Below are positions 1 through 9,500 of a stretch of DNA of 39,983 nucleotides, piece by piece. The DNA comes from Desulfovirgula sp. (GTDB taxonomy: Bacteria > Bacillota > Desulfotomaculia > Desulfotomaculales > Nap2-2B), in contig DYES01000011.1 of NCBI GenBank assembly GCA_020725585.1, positions 1-39,983 of the forward strand. The letters are read 5' to 3'. A model generated the notes under the pieces. That model ran no database searches. It had not been told where the DNA came from and saw only the letters and a program-made list of their open reading frames with translations. Numbering within the stretch: position 1 is the stretch's first letter; each line of letters begins with the position of its first letter. The translations under genes were made by a program, and so were the position numbers.

Positions 1-1
1 C

Positions 2-75
2 TGGCTGCGGGACCTGGATTCGAACCAGGGCAACATGATCCAGAGTCATGTGTGCTACCGCTACACCATCCCGCA
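2..75 (-). tRNA. tRNA-Gln, anticodon CTG
   Basis: Read on the minus strand, the segment folds as a full cloverleaf. A seven-pair acceptor stem (TGCGGGA with TCCCGCA) starts with U1-A72, typical of bacterial tRNA-Gln. The T-arm contains GGTTCGAATCC. The anticodon stem CATGA/TCATG closes the loop CTCTGGA, which gives anticodon CTG. The discriminator base is G and an encoded CCA follows. It lies just downstream of gltX on the same strand, 114 bp away. Confidence 0.95.
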
Positions 76-189
76 ACGCTAACATTACAATAGCACAAAA
101 GTTCCTTCCTGTCAATACCGGATGAACCTTTGCGCGCCTTGTGCTGCCGGTGCGTCGAGAGGTATTTCTCAGCCAGGCGCCCTTTCTTT

Positions 190-1686
190 TTACGGTCTGA
201 CAGGCGGCGAGGCCAGGCCAGCCGTCCTCTTTTTAATGTAATCAATGGCGCGCTCCATTCTTTTCAGGCATTCCTCCTTGCCCAGCACAACCAGGATGTC
301 GAAAAGGCCAGGGCCCATCGTTTTGCCGGAAACCGCCAGGCGGGTTGGGTGAATCAGCGCCCCCCCGGAAATGCCCAGCTCTTCAATCAGCTGGCGGTAG
401 GCGGCTTCGACCGTCGGGAGATCAAAAGGCTCCGTGCGGGCGAGGATTTCCCTTCCCCGCGAGAGCAAGTCGGCGGCCTGTACCGTGGAAAAATATTTCC
501 TGACCCCTTTTTCGTCGTAGGGGAAGTTGTCCTTAAAGAAATATTCCGCCGCTTCGGCCATTTCGGCCAGTGTATGCACCCGGGAGCGGATTGCGGCGAC
601 CACCTTTGTCACATATGTGCAGGTTTGCGGGTCCACTTCCCCGATATACCCGCGCGCCTGGAAAAAGGGAATGGCGTCGTTAACGACGCGCTCTAAAGGC
701 AGGTCGTTCAGGTACTGCGCGTTCAGCCAGGTCAGCTTCTTAATGTCGTAAATGGCCGCGTGTTTGGATACTTCCTCTAAGGAAAATAAACTAATAATTT
801 CTTCCAGGCGCATCTTTTCTCTTTCGTCGCCCGGCGACCATCCCAAAAGGGCCAGGTAGTTGACCAGGGCTTCGGGAAGGTACCCGTCAGTGCGAAACTC
901 TTCCACGGCGGTGGCCCCGTGGCGCTTGGAGAGTTTTGAGCGGTCCGGGGCCAGGATCATCGGCACGTGGGCAAACGAGGGAAGCGGGTAGCCCAACAGT
1001 TTATAGATGATGATTTGCTTCGGGGTGTTGGAGAGGTGCTCTTCCGCCCTGATCACGTGGCTGATCTCCATCAGGCTGTCGTCTACCACGCAGGCGAAAT
1101 TATAGGTAGGGACGCCGTTTGACTTCATGATCACGAAATCATCCAGGGTTTTGTTCTCGAAAGTTACTTCGCCGCGGATTAAATCTTTGACCACCGTAGC
1201 TCCTTCCCGGGGCGCCTTTATTCTGAGGGCCGGGCGGATTCCCGCTTTTTCCAGCTGGGCGCGCTTTTCTTCTTCCAGCTCCCGGCAGCGGCCGTCGTAG
1301 CGGGGGACGACCCCCTTTTTGCGCGCCTCTTCCCGCTGCCTGGCCAGTTCTTCGGGCGAACAATAACAATGGTAGGCGAGGCCCGCCCGCAAGAGGCGTT
1401 CCGCTTCCCTTCTGTAAACGGCCAGCCTTTCCGACTGCCGGTATGGTCCGTAAGGCCCCCCCTTGTCCGGGCCTTCATCCCAGTCGAGGCCGAGCCAGCG
1501 CAGGCTGGCCATAATCCCTTCTTCCGCTTCCTGCAGGTTTCTTTCCAGGTCGGTATCCTCCAGGCGCAAAATAAAAGCGCCGTTCTTTTTTCTGGCAAAA
1601 AGCCAGTTGAAAAGGGCCGTCCGGGCGCCCCCAATGTGCAGGCTGCCCGTTGGGCTGGGCGCAAAGCGCACGCGGACTTTTTTCAT
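190..1686 (-). CDS. gltX: glutamyl-tRNA synthetase
   Basis: This class I aminoacyl-tRNA synthetase charges tRNA-Glu with glutamate in the cytoplasm. Many Firmicutes also use it to mischarge tRNA-Gln for later amidation. The 498-residue length is normal. The N-terminus has the signature FAPSPTGSLHIGGARTA, with the HIGH box read as HIGG. A zinc-site-like pattern follows near residue 100 (CYC, then YDGRC). The KMSKR loop appears as KLSKRHG at mid-protein, followed by the helical anticodon-binding region. The ATG start is preceded by AAAGGGG. A tRNA-Gln gene lies immediately downstream, but whether this enzyme is discriminating cannot be decided by eye. Confidence in the family is very high. Confidence 0.97.
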   Translation of the reverse strand: MKKVRVRFAPSPTGSLHIGGARTALFNWLFARKKNGAFILRLEDTDLERNLQEAEEGIMASLRWLGLDWDEGPDKGGPYGPYRQSERLAVYRREAERLLRAGLAYHCYCSPEELARQREEARKKGVVPRYDGRCRELEEEKRAQLEKAGIRPALRIKAPREGATVVKDLIRGEVTFENKTLDDFVIMKSNGVPTYNFACVVDDSLMEISHVIRAEEHLSNTPKQIIIYKLLGYPLPSFAHVPMILAPDRSKLSKRHGATAVEEFRTDGYLPEALVNYLALLGWSPGDEREKMRLEEIISLFSLEEVSKHAAIYDIKKLTWLNAQYLNDLPLERVVNDAIPFFQARGYIGEVDPQTCTYVTKVVAAIRSRVHTLAEMAEAAEYFFKDNFPYDEKGVRKYFSTVQAADLLSRGREILARTEPFDLPTVEAAYRQLIEELGISGGALIHPTRLAVSGKTMGPGLFDILVVLGKEECLKRMERAIDYIKKRTAGLASPPVRP

Positions 1687-1753
1687 GATAAAACCCCTTT
1701 ATTGCAGTATCATTGATTGTTAAAATTTTTATTGAGATTATTTGTACGCCCTT

Positions 1754-1782
1754 ATTATATTATCCCTGGATTTGCTTGTAAA
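1754..1782 (-). promoter_or_regulatory. sigma-A type promoter of gltX
   Basis: On the minus strand, TTTACA (-35, 1777-1782) and a perfect TATAAT (-10, 1754-1759) are separated by 17 bp. This places the transcription start about 60 nt upstream of the gltX ATG. The match is 5/6 and 6/6 to consensus with ideal spacing. Confidence 0.75.
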
Positions 1783-1824
1783 GAAGGCCCGTTTTTCCTT
1801 GCGCCAGGCCTTTCCTGGGCAGTC

Positions 1825-1853
1825 TTGACCGGGGGCAGGGTTTTGGTGATAAT
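1825..1853 (+). promoter_or_regulatory. candidate sigma-A promoter of the histone-deacetylase-like gene
   Basis: TTGACC (1825-1830) and GATAAT (1848-1853) are separated by 17 bp, about 125 bp upstream of the ATG at 1977. Each hexamer matches consensus at 5/6. It is divergent from the gltX promoter. Confidence 0.55.
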
Positions 1854-1976
1854 ATAAGCGAAGACGGGCAGCTTTTCAGGCGGAAAAGCCCGTTTTAAAA
1901 ATTTTCCCGGCTGCAGCGTTTTTGAAGGTGAAGATCCAGTCGGAAAGAATTTTACGAAAAGGAGGTCGATCGTCGG

Positions 1977-2741
1977 ATGAAGGTGGTTTTTCACGAGCGC
2001 TACAAAGAGGTTTACGCTTCCGATCCGGCTGCCGCGTACGGGCGCATGGAAAGCATTGTCAAGGAACTTAAGGGCCGGTACGTTTTTGTGGAACCGGCTC
2101 CGGCCAGCGAGGACGATTTACAGCTCGTGCATCACCTTGAGCACATCGAGCGGGTAAAGCAAAGGGGCCCGCTCTACGAAGCGGCCTTGCTAGCTGCCGG
2201 CGGGGCGATCCTGGCGTCTGAGCTAGCCATGGAAGGGGAAAGCGCCTTTGGGCTGATCCGGCCACCCGGGCATCACGCCAGCCCCGGCTCCAGCTGGGGT
2301 TTTTGCTGGTTTAACAACGTGGCGATCGCGGTTGAAAAGCTGCGCGCCGCGGGCAGGATTAAAAAGGCGATCGTGGTTGATTTTGACCTTCACTACGGAG
2401 ACGGCACGGCCAACATTTTCGCCCGCGTGCCGGAGGTCGCTTACCATCACGTGGAGGGCTATACCCGCCAGGTTTTTTTAGATGATTTAAAGGAGTTTTT
2501 AGAGGCGCGGCAAGATTGCGACCTGGTCGCTGTGTCGGCGGGCTTTGACAGGCACGAGCGGGATTGGGGCGGCCTTTTAAAGACCGAGGATTACGAAACC
2601 ATCGGGCGCATCCTCCGGGATTACGCTGCCAGGACCTGCCGGGGAAGGGTCTTTGCCGTGCTGGAAGGCGGCTACAACCACGACGTTTTAGGCGAAAATG
2701 TCAGGGCTTTTCTTGACGGCCTGGGGCGCCCCGCCGCTTAG
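1977..2741 (+). CDS. compact histone deacetylase / acetylpolyamine amidohydrolase family protein
   Basis: This is a zinc-dependent amidohydrolase of the arginase-deacetylase fold. Bacterial relatives remove acetyl groups from polyamines, acetoin-pathway proteins or other acylated amines. The core is visible: the charge-relay pair in PPGHHASP, then FCWFNNVAIA, the metal ligands Asp137 and His139 in DFDLHYGDGT, a second metal Asp in SAGFDRHERD, and the catalytic-Tyr region LEGGYN. At 254 residues it is short for the family (usually 300 or more). After HYGDGT the chain passes almost directly to the next helix, so the glycine-rich loop with the N-x-PLP segment seems to be missing. The start is well supported by AAGGAGGT ten bases before the ATG. 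The last 54 bases overlap the end of addA on the opposite strand. The substrate is unknown. Confidence 0.9.
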   Translation: MKVVFHERYKEVYASDPAAAYGRMESIVKELKGRYVFVEPAPASEDDLQLVHHLEHIERVKQRGPLYEAALLAAGGAILASELAMEGESAFGLIRPPGHHASPGSSWGFCWFNNVAIAVEKLRAAGRIKKAIVVDFDLHYGDGTANIFARVPEVAYHHVEGYTRQVFLDDLKEFLEARQDCDLVAVSAGFDRHERDWGGLLKTEDYETIGRILRDYAARTCRGRVFAVLEGGYNHDVLGENVRAFLDGLGRPAA

Positions 2742-5700
2742 CTTTCGGGCTCCGCTTAAGCCCCTTTCCGGAAAAACGAGCTTTTCTTTTCCCGCTGCGG
2801 AAAAGTACAGGTATGCTTCTTTAACCGGTTTCTTTAAAATGGCCTGCACTGCCCTGACGTAAAGGGCGATCTGGCCGCGGTATTTTTCTTTCTGCTGCTC
2901 AAGGCCCCGGGCGTCGCCGGGGCTGACTTGATCTGTCTTAAAGTCAATGATGACCAGCCCGTCTTCCTCCTCAAGGAGAAGGTCAATCATACCCTGTGCC
3001 AGCACCTTTTCCCCGGTGCCGGAAAGCTCCGGGTAAATTTCCTGTGCCAAAAGGGCGAGCACAAAGGGCACCTCGCGCTGGACAGACCGGGCGCGAAGGC
3101 ATCTTCTCCCCAGGGGCGTCTGCAAAAAATGGGCAATTGCCCCCACGTCCACCGCCGCGGCCTGTTCTGCGGTCAATAACTCATTTTCCTGCATGGCCCG
3201 GATATGCTCTCTGATTTCCTCTTCTGTACGGCATTTTTGAAAGTTCAGGGTCTGCATCACCCGGTGAAAGGCCAGGCCCCTTTCTGCGGGCGAGAGCCGT
3301 TTGTGCGTCTGCAGGAATTTCGGCCGGGACAGGAAAAGGTCTGCCGGTTCAGGTGCGCCGGGGATTATCGGGGACGGTTCTTCCTCCTCCTGGAGGGGGG
3401 CAAAGAATCTTTTTGCTTCGGAAGCGGCCAGCTTGGCCGGCCTGTCCACCCCCGCGTGCGGGTAGCGCCAGTTCAGGCGGCGGGCGATCAGTCCGGCATA
3501 TTCCTGGCCTGATTCCACCGACTCCAGACGTTTCACTTTTTCCAGCAAGGCCTGGTTGCGGGTTGGTTGGGGAAGGACGAACAGCCGGGACAGTTCGCCT
3601 TCCTCCCAGAGACGAATCTGCCAGAGATGATCAATGCTTATATTTTTGGGTGTATTTGCGGATATTTTTTCGCCAGCGCGCTCTGCGCTTTCTTTCCTGA
3701 GCAGGGCCGGGCAAATCCAGTCCAGATACGTCCTGGACGCTGCCAGGGAGGCGCCGGGTTCTGTGATCAGGGCGGCGCGGCGCCATTTCTCCAGGGCCTT
3801 TGGCAGCTCACGCACTGTGCCGACCAGAACCAGCTTTTCCCGGGCGCGCGTGCAGGCCACGTACAGGATGCGCATCTCTTCCGCCAGAGACTCCAGTTTC
3901 AAGCGCGTACGCACGGCGATTTTAGGCAAAGTGGGGTAGCTTACGCGTGTTTGGAAGTCGATAAATTGCGGCCCCAGCCCCAGTTCTTTGTGAATCAGGA
4001 TATTCTTGTTTAAGTCTTGCAGGTTAAACTGTCTCCCCAGGCCCGCCACAAACACCACCGGGAATTCCAGCCCCTTACTTTTATGAATGCTCATTATTCT
4101 CACCACGTTTTCATTTTCCCCGAGCGCCCCGGCGGTGCCCAGGTCGTGGCCGCTTTCTTTTAAGCGGGCGAGGAAGTTAAGAAAGCCGGACAGGCCCCGG
4201 AAAGAGGTGTTTTCGTACTGGCGGGCGCGGTTAACCAGGGCGCGTAAATTTGCCTGGCGTTGCCGCCCTCCAGGAAGTCCGCCCACAAAATCATAATAGC
4301 CCGTCTGGCTGTAGATGTCCCAGATGAGCAGGGACAGGGGGCGCCGGCGGGAAATGGTGCGCCAGCGCTCGAGCTGTGCTAAGAAAGCGCTGAGTTTCGC
4401 GGACAGACCGCCGCCGTCCTGCGCCGTGGTTGTTTTGTCGGCCGCCTGCTGCGGAGGATCTCCGCCGTCCCGGTCCCCGGGTGCTGCGCCGCGCCGGGCG
4501 GCGGCTGCGAGGGCGTCGTAGAAATCCCCGTCCGGGCAAAAGAGGCGGACTCTGGCCATTTCTTCCATGCTCAGGCCGACTACCGGCGAGCGCAAGACCC
4601 CCGCAAGCGGGATGTCCTGGCGCGGGTTATCGATCACCTGGAGCAGGGAGATCATGGTTTCTATTTCGGCGGCCTGAAAATAACCGGCGCTGGTATCCGC
4701 GTAGGCTGGTATATCCAGCCTGGCGAATTCCTCTAAAAAGACGGGGGCGGCGTCAATCGTGCTGCGCAGGAGCACCGCCACGTCCCGGTAGGAAAGCGGC
4801 CTTAAGGCCACCTTTTCCTTGTCCCATACGCGATACGGCGGTTGGCCGCGGACCAGTCCCGCAATCTGCCGGGCGACAAAAAGCGCTTCGCGCCGGGCCG
4901 TCTCCATTTCTTCAACTTCTTCAACCTCTTCGGGCGGCTCCGCTCCGGAAGGCTCGCCGGCTCCTTCTTCCCGCGAGAGGACCGGCGCGCAGGCTGTTTT
5001 GGGGGGGGCCGGCAACAAGTGCAGCTCTGCCGGATCGCCGGCGTCCGGCGGGGGATAATTGGCCCCGTAAACCAGCTCATCGTAATCTATTTCTGCTGTT
5101 TCACCGGTCATGAGCCCGCGAAAAAGGCAGTTGACGGCGTCGAGCAAGTTTTTCCGGGAGCGGTAATTGCGCGTCAGGTTGATTTTGCGCTGCGGGGAAT
5201 CAGTGCTGATCTCCGCGTATGCTTTATATTTGGCCAGGAAAATGCCCGGTTCGGTCAAGCGGAAGCGGTAGATGCTTTGTTTTGCATCCCCGACCATAAA
5301 CAGATTGTTCCGGGAAACCAGGGATAAAATCGCTTCCTGGACGGGGTTGATGTCCTGGTATTCGTCAACCAGCACTTCCGCAAACTGGCTTTGCATTTGC
5401 CGGGCCGCGTCCGAGGGGATTAGTTTTTCCTCTTGGTCAGCGGGATGGGTGAGAATTTTTAAAGCGAAGTGTTCAAGGTCCGGGAAGTCCACGACGCCGT
5501 GCGACCTTTTGGCCTGGCGGTACAGATCTTCGAATTCCAGGACCAGCCCGCTCAGCTCGCGCATTAAAGGGGCGATTTGCGCAAGTTCGCGCAAGATCTC
5601 GCCCGCACTCCGGGACAGAACAAGCTCGCGCAGGGCGGATACTTTTCTTTTGGCTGCTTCCCGGGAATTTTTCACCTGCTCCTGCCGGTCTTTATCCGGG

Positions 5701-6560
5701 CTGCGGCGCGGGGACTTTAATTTTGCGAATTCCGCACCGGCCAGGGCCCGGGTGATGTCCTCCCAGGTTCCGGAGCAGGAACGGGAAAGCTTTTCGATTA
5801 GCTCCAGGTCGTTCTCCAAAGCTTTCCGGTAGTCGGCCGGGCCTTTTGGCAGGCTGGCCAGCGCGAGCGCTTCCATAATCATGGCCTTGGCCGCTTTCAG
5901 TTCCCAAAGGATATATTTTTTCAGGTCACAAAACCAGGGCAGGCTTTCCAGGCGGACGTTTGCCGGCAGAAAAAAACTGTCGGCGATTGTGCGCAGCCAT
6001 CTCCTGGGGGCGGGCGAATTTTGGGCGTATTTGTAAAGGCTTAAGACAAGCTCCTGGAGGGAGCTCCAGCCGCGCTCCCCGCCGAGGCAGTCCAAAAGAG
6101 ACAGGAAGTCTTGCCGGGCCCCGTCGTAGCGCCGCTCGAACAGTTCTTCGCATGCTTCTGCGCGCAAAAGGGCCGCTTCTTCTTCTTGAGCCACGCGCAC
6201 GCGGGGGTCGAGCCCGACCAGGTGGAAGTGCTGCTTGATGATGTTCAGGCAAAAAGAATGAATGGTGCCGATGCAGGCCCTGTTCAAAAGGGTCAGCTGG
6301 CTGCGCAGACGCGCTGCGCGCGGGTTTTTTCTGATCTGGTCCATGAGCGCCTGGCGGAGGCGGTCTTTCATTTCCGCGGCGGCCGCGTTTGTGAAGGTGA
6401 CCACGAGAAGCCGGTCGCTATCGACCCCGTCTTCGGTGATCAGGCGGATGGCGCGCTCCACCAGGACGGCCGTTTTGCCCGTCCCGGCGGCGGCGGAAAC
6501 CAGCAGGTTCCCTCCGCGCGTTTTAATGGCCAGTTCCTGTTCGGTTGTCCAGCGGATCAC
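2688..6560 (-). CDS. addA: ATP-dependent helicase/nuclease subunit A
   Basis: AddA is the UvrD/RecB-like 3'-5' helicase and nuclease subunit of AddAB. This complex resects double-strand breaks for RecA loading and replaces RecBCD in Firmicutes. The 1290-residue chain has a Walker A motif near residue 25 (SAAAGTGKTAVLVERA), the DExx-type box LVDEYQDINPVQEA near residue 400, later SF1 motifs (IMSIHKSKGLEFPVVFVAG; RILYVACTRAREKL), and a C-terminal RecB-family nuclease motif IIDFKTDQ. The GTG start overlaps the addB stop as GTGA, so translation is probably coupled. An acidic run of Glu/Val around residues 540-550 is low-complexity linker. The 3' end runs 54 bp into the convergent deacetylase gene. 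Confidence 0.97.
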   Translation of the reverse strand: MIRWTTEQELAIKTRGGNLLVSAAAGTGKTAVLVERAIRLITEDGVDSDRLLVVTFTNAAAAEMKDRLRQALMDQIRKNPRAARLRSQLTLLNRACIGTIHSFCLNIIKQHFHLVGLDPRVRVAQEEEAALLRAEACEELFERRYDGARQDFLSLLDCLGGERGWSSLQELVLSLYKYAQNSPAPRRWLRTIADSFFLPANVRLESLPWFCDLKKYILWELKAAKAMIMEALALASLPKGPADYRKALENDLELIEKLSRSCSGTWEDITRALAGAEFAKLKSPRRSPDKDRQEQVKNSREAAKRKVSALRELVLSRSAGEILRELAQIAPLMRELSGLVLEFEDLYRQAKRSHGVVDFPDLEHFALKILTHPADQEEKLIPSDAARQMQSQFAEVLVDEYQDINPVQEAILSLVSRNNLFMVGDAKQSIYRFRLTEPGIFLAKYKAYAEISTDSPQRKINLTRNYRSRKNLLDAVNCLFRGLMTGETAEIDYDELVYGANYPPPDAGDPAELHLLPAPPKTACAPVLSREEGAGEPSGAEPPEEVEEVEEMETARREALFVARQIAGLVRGQPPYRVWDKEKVALRPLSYRDVAVLLRSTIDAAPVFLEEFARLDIPAYADTSAGYFQAAEIETMISLLQVIDNPRQDIPLAGVLRSPVVGLSMEEMARVRLFCPDGDFYDALAAAARRGAAPGDRDGGDPPQQAADKTTTAQDGGGLSAKLSAFLAQLERWRTISRRRPLSLLIWDIYSQTGYYDFVGGLPGGRQRQANLRALVNRARQYENTSFRGLSGFLNFLARLKESGHDLGTAGALGENENVVRIMSIHKSKGLEFPVVFVAGLGRQFNLQDLNKNILIHKELGLGPQFIDFQTRVSYPTLPKIAVRTRLKLESLAEEMRILYVACTRAREKLVLVGTVRELPKALEKWRRAALITEPGASLAASRTYLDWICPALLRKESAERAGEKISANTPKNISIDHLWQIRLWEEGELSRLFVLPQPTRNQALLEKVKRLESVESGQEYAGLIARRLNWRYPHAGVDRPAKLAASEAKRFFAPLQEEEEPSPIIPGAPEPADLFLSRPKFLQTHKRLSPAERGLAFHRVMQTLNFQKCRTEEEIREHIRAMQENELLTAEQAAAVDVGAIAHFLQTPLGRRCLRARSVQREVPFVLALLAQEIYPELSGTGEKVLAQGMIDLLLEEEDGLVIIDFKTDQVSPGDARGLEQQKEKYRGQIALYVRAVQAILKKPVKEAYLYFSAAGKEKLVFPERGLSGARKLSGGAPQAVKKSPDIFA

Positions 6561-9500
6561 CGTGCTTCCCCTGCCTTGCCTGTTTTGCTGCTTTCTGCGG
6601 GGCCCTCAGGCGCCTGCGCCGCGCCGACCAGCTGCTCTATTTTTTCCCAGACCTCCTCGTCCGTCAGCTCGGCCAGCGCCCGGTACTTGTTTTCGGGCAG
6701 CAAAGGGTCGAACAGGCAGACCGGTTTGTAGGAGCAGCGCCGGCAGGCCAGGATGCGCTTGAGCCGGTATGGATTGATCTGGATTTCCCCGGCCAGGATT
6801 TCTTCTCCCGTCCGGCGCAAAAGATCTTTGGCGTACGCGGATAAAGCGGCGAACTGTTGCCGGTTCAGGGCGCCGGAGCCGGCGCGCAGGCTGCCGTCGC
6901 TCTTTAGGCCCGCCGGGAGCAGGCTGGAGCGCCCCGCCAGCCGGGCGTCCATGAGTCTGAGCACCTGCGGGTCGGCCAGCGCAAAGCCCTTCAGTTTTAG
7001 CTCCTTGAGGATCTCTTCTTCCGCTGCGTCCGGCGGGAGGGGGCCTTTTTTGGATATAACCGGATCAGCCACAGGGAAATAAAAAATCCCCGCGGGCAGA
7101 GCGTCTTTGAACGCTTCCTGCACAACGGCGAGATAGGCAACCAGCTGGAGCTTGAGGCCGTAAAAAATTTCGCGCAGGTCGAGGCCGGCAAAACCCGTTT
7201 TATAGTCGACGACCCGAAAATACCTTTTTTGTCCGTCGGCAGCTGTGTCCACCCGGTCAATGCGCCCGGAGAGCTCCATTTTGAACCCGTCGGAGAGAGG
7301 GATTACGAGGGGGGGAAATTCCCCTTTAGGCGCGAAGGAAACTTCCGCCATCTCGGGCCGGAAAACGCCCCGCCGGGCGTGTGTACAGAGCACCCGGACG
7401 ACCCGCTGCAGCGTTCTTTTGGCTCTCCCGGCCAAAAACCGGTGGCGGGCGGAGCTCAGAAAAATCTCGTTTTTAAGGCGGGGGGCAATTTGGTCTACCG
7501 CTTCGCCGACCAGCAAGGCGCACCGTTCCTCCGTCAGCTCCGCCCAGTCGAGGCGGCGGCGGGCAATTTCTTCGGTAATCATTTTTAGGCAGGCGTGGTA
7601 AAACTCTCCCAGCTCCACCGGCTGGAGCTTGTATACCGCTCTTTCCCTTAGTTTTAAGCCGTGCGCCAGGCTATAGGCAAACTTGCAGGCATGGTAGCGC
7701 TCGCACTGGGAAACGCTGGTTTTCAGCGTTTTCCCGTACAAGGCGGCGGTTGTCTCCCGGGCAAGGGGCTTTTCCTGGTTGGTGTAAAACAGGCTGGCCA
7801 GCACCCGACGGCCTTTGTCGCTTTGCCGGAGCCAGTTGTAGGCTGCCCACCAAACCGGATGTATCTCGCGCCCCTGTTTAGCTTCCTGAAGGCTCAAGAC
7901 CAGCGAGGATAAGGTGTGGCCGGCGTCGGCAATGAATTCGGGATCCTGGTCGGGATCGCCGGGCGGCTGCGCCGCGCAGGTCTTCTCGCGCAGGCGCGGG
8001 AAGATTTCTTTTATCCTCCGGATCACCGGGGAGGGCGCATACGCCCGGCCCTCTTCGTCGGCAAGCGCGTAGCTTATCCACAAGTATTCGCTGCCGCGCG
8101 TAAGAGCGATATAAACCAGGTACTGTTCGCTCTCTAAAAGCCGCCGCCCGGCGGGAGCCAGCTTGATGCCGGCCAGTTCCAACCGTTCCCGGTCCGCATC
8201 GGTGAAAACCCCATCCGGGGCGGGAAACGCCGGGAAAGCGCCGTCATTTGCGCCCAGCACAAAACAGGCGCGCACGTCGGGTTGGCGGGAACGCATTAAA
8301 GACCCGACGAGCACCTGGTCGAGGCCCGGGGGAATAAAGCCCAGGCGGATGCTCTCCAGCCCCGTTTGCACAACCTGCGTAAATTCAGGCAGGGAAAGCT
8401 TTGCTTCGCCCAGGGTTTCTACCAGCTGATCACACAGCTCTACTACGGCCCCCCATACCTGGGCGTGCTCCCTGGCCGTTTCCACGGCGCCCTGTTCAAG
8501 AGCCTGTTTGCTCCACTGGGCCAGTTTTTGCGGCACGTTGAGCCCTGCCAGCAGCTCAAAAAGAGCGCAGACCATTTCCCGCCCGCGAGACGCTTTTTTG
8601 AGCGCCTTTTGAAAGGCAAAAAGCTGCGCGCCGGCGGCGGAGCGGATCTGGTTGATCAGGGCGAGCCTTGCTTCTTCCTCCCGGCCGATTTCCGGTTCTC
8701 TTTCCTCCAGCGTATAGCGGCGGACGTACCGCCACGGCTTGCCGTCGTACCAGCGGGCGCCTTTTATTCCGTGCGCCAGTACGTAATTTTCCAGCAAATC
8801 CACTTCTTCGCGCGCAACCGGAACCAGATCGGTTTTTAAATAACGAAAGACAGGCCCTGGCGCCCAGTTTCCGGCAACCGTCTCCAGGGCGGAACGGATC
8901 AGTTCGGCCAGCGGATGGTGACGTATCTCCCGGCGGTCATCGATAAAGAAGGGGATCCGGTAATCACTGAAGATATTTTCGATGAGCGTCTTGTATTCGC
9001 CCAGGTTTCTTAAAACCACCGCAATTTCGCGCCAGCGGTAGCCCCTGTCCCGGCAAAGGGAAATGATTTCCCGGGCCGCCCCTTCCACCTCGGCGATCCT
9101 GTTTGCCGCGGCCACCACCTTGATTCCTTCTGCTTCTTGGGAATAAGGCTCGGGCGCAGGCCGGAAAAAATTCTCCTCCAGGTAGGCCAGGCACCTGCTG
9201 TGGCGAAAGCGCGGCGGCGTCTGGTTGTCTAAAAGCAGCGGCGGTTCAATAAAAACCTGCAGCTCCTCCGCCATTTCCTGCAGCTTGCGCAGGCTTTCCC
9301 GCGTGGGAGAGAAGATGTCCGGGTTTGCTGCTTCTTCATCGGCGGCCCGGCTGTCCAGGCAAAGGGCAACGCTTACCCGTCTGGTGCACAGCAGGAGCTG
9401 CTCAATTACTTTATATTCCTGAGGGGTGAAACCGGCAAACCCGTCGATCCAAAACTGGGCGCCGCGCAGGGCGGAAGAAGCACTTATTTTAGCGGCCAGC

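Noticed and set aside
4430-5113. Long open frames antisense to addA and addB
   Set aside because: They are Arg/Pro-rich shadow frames of GC-rich genes with no domain or start signal.
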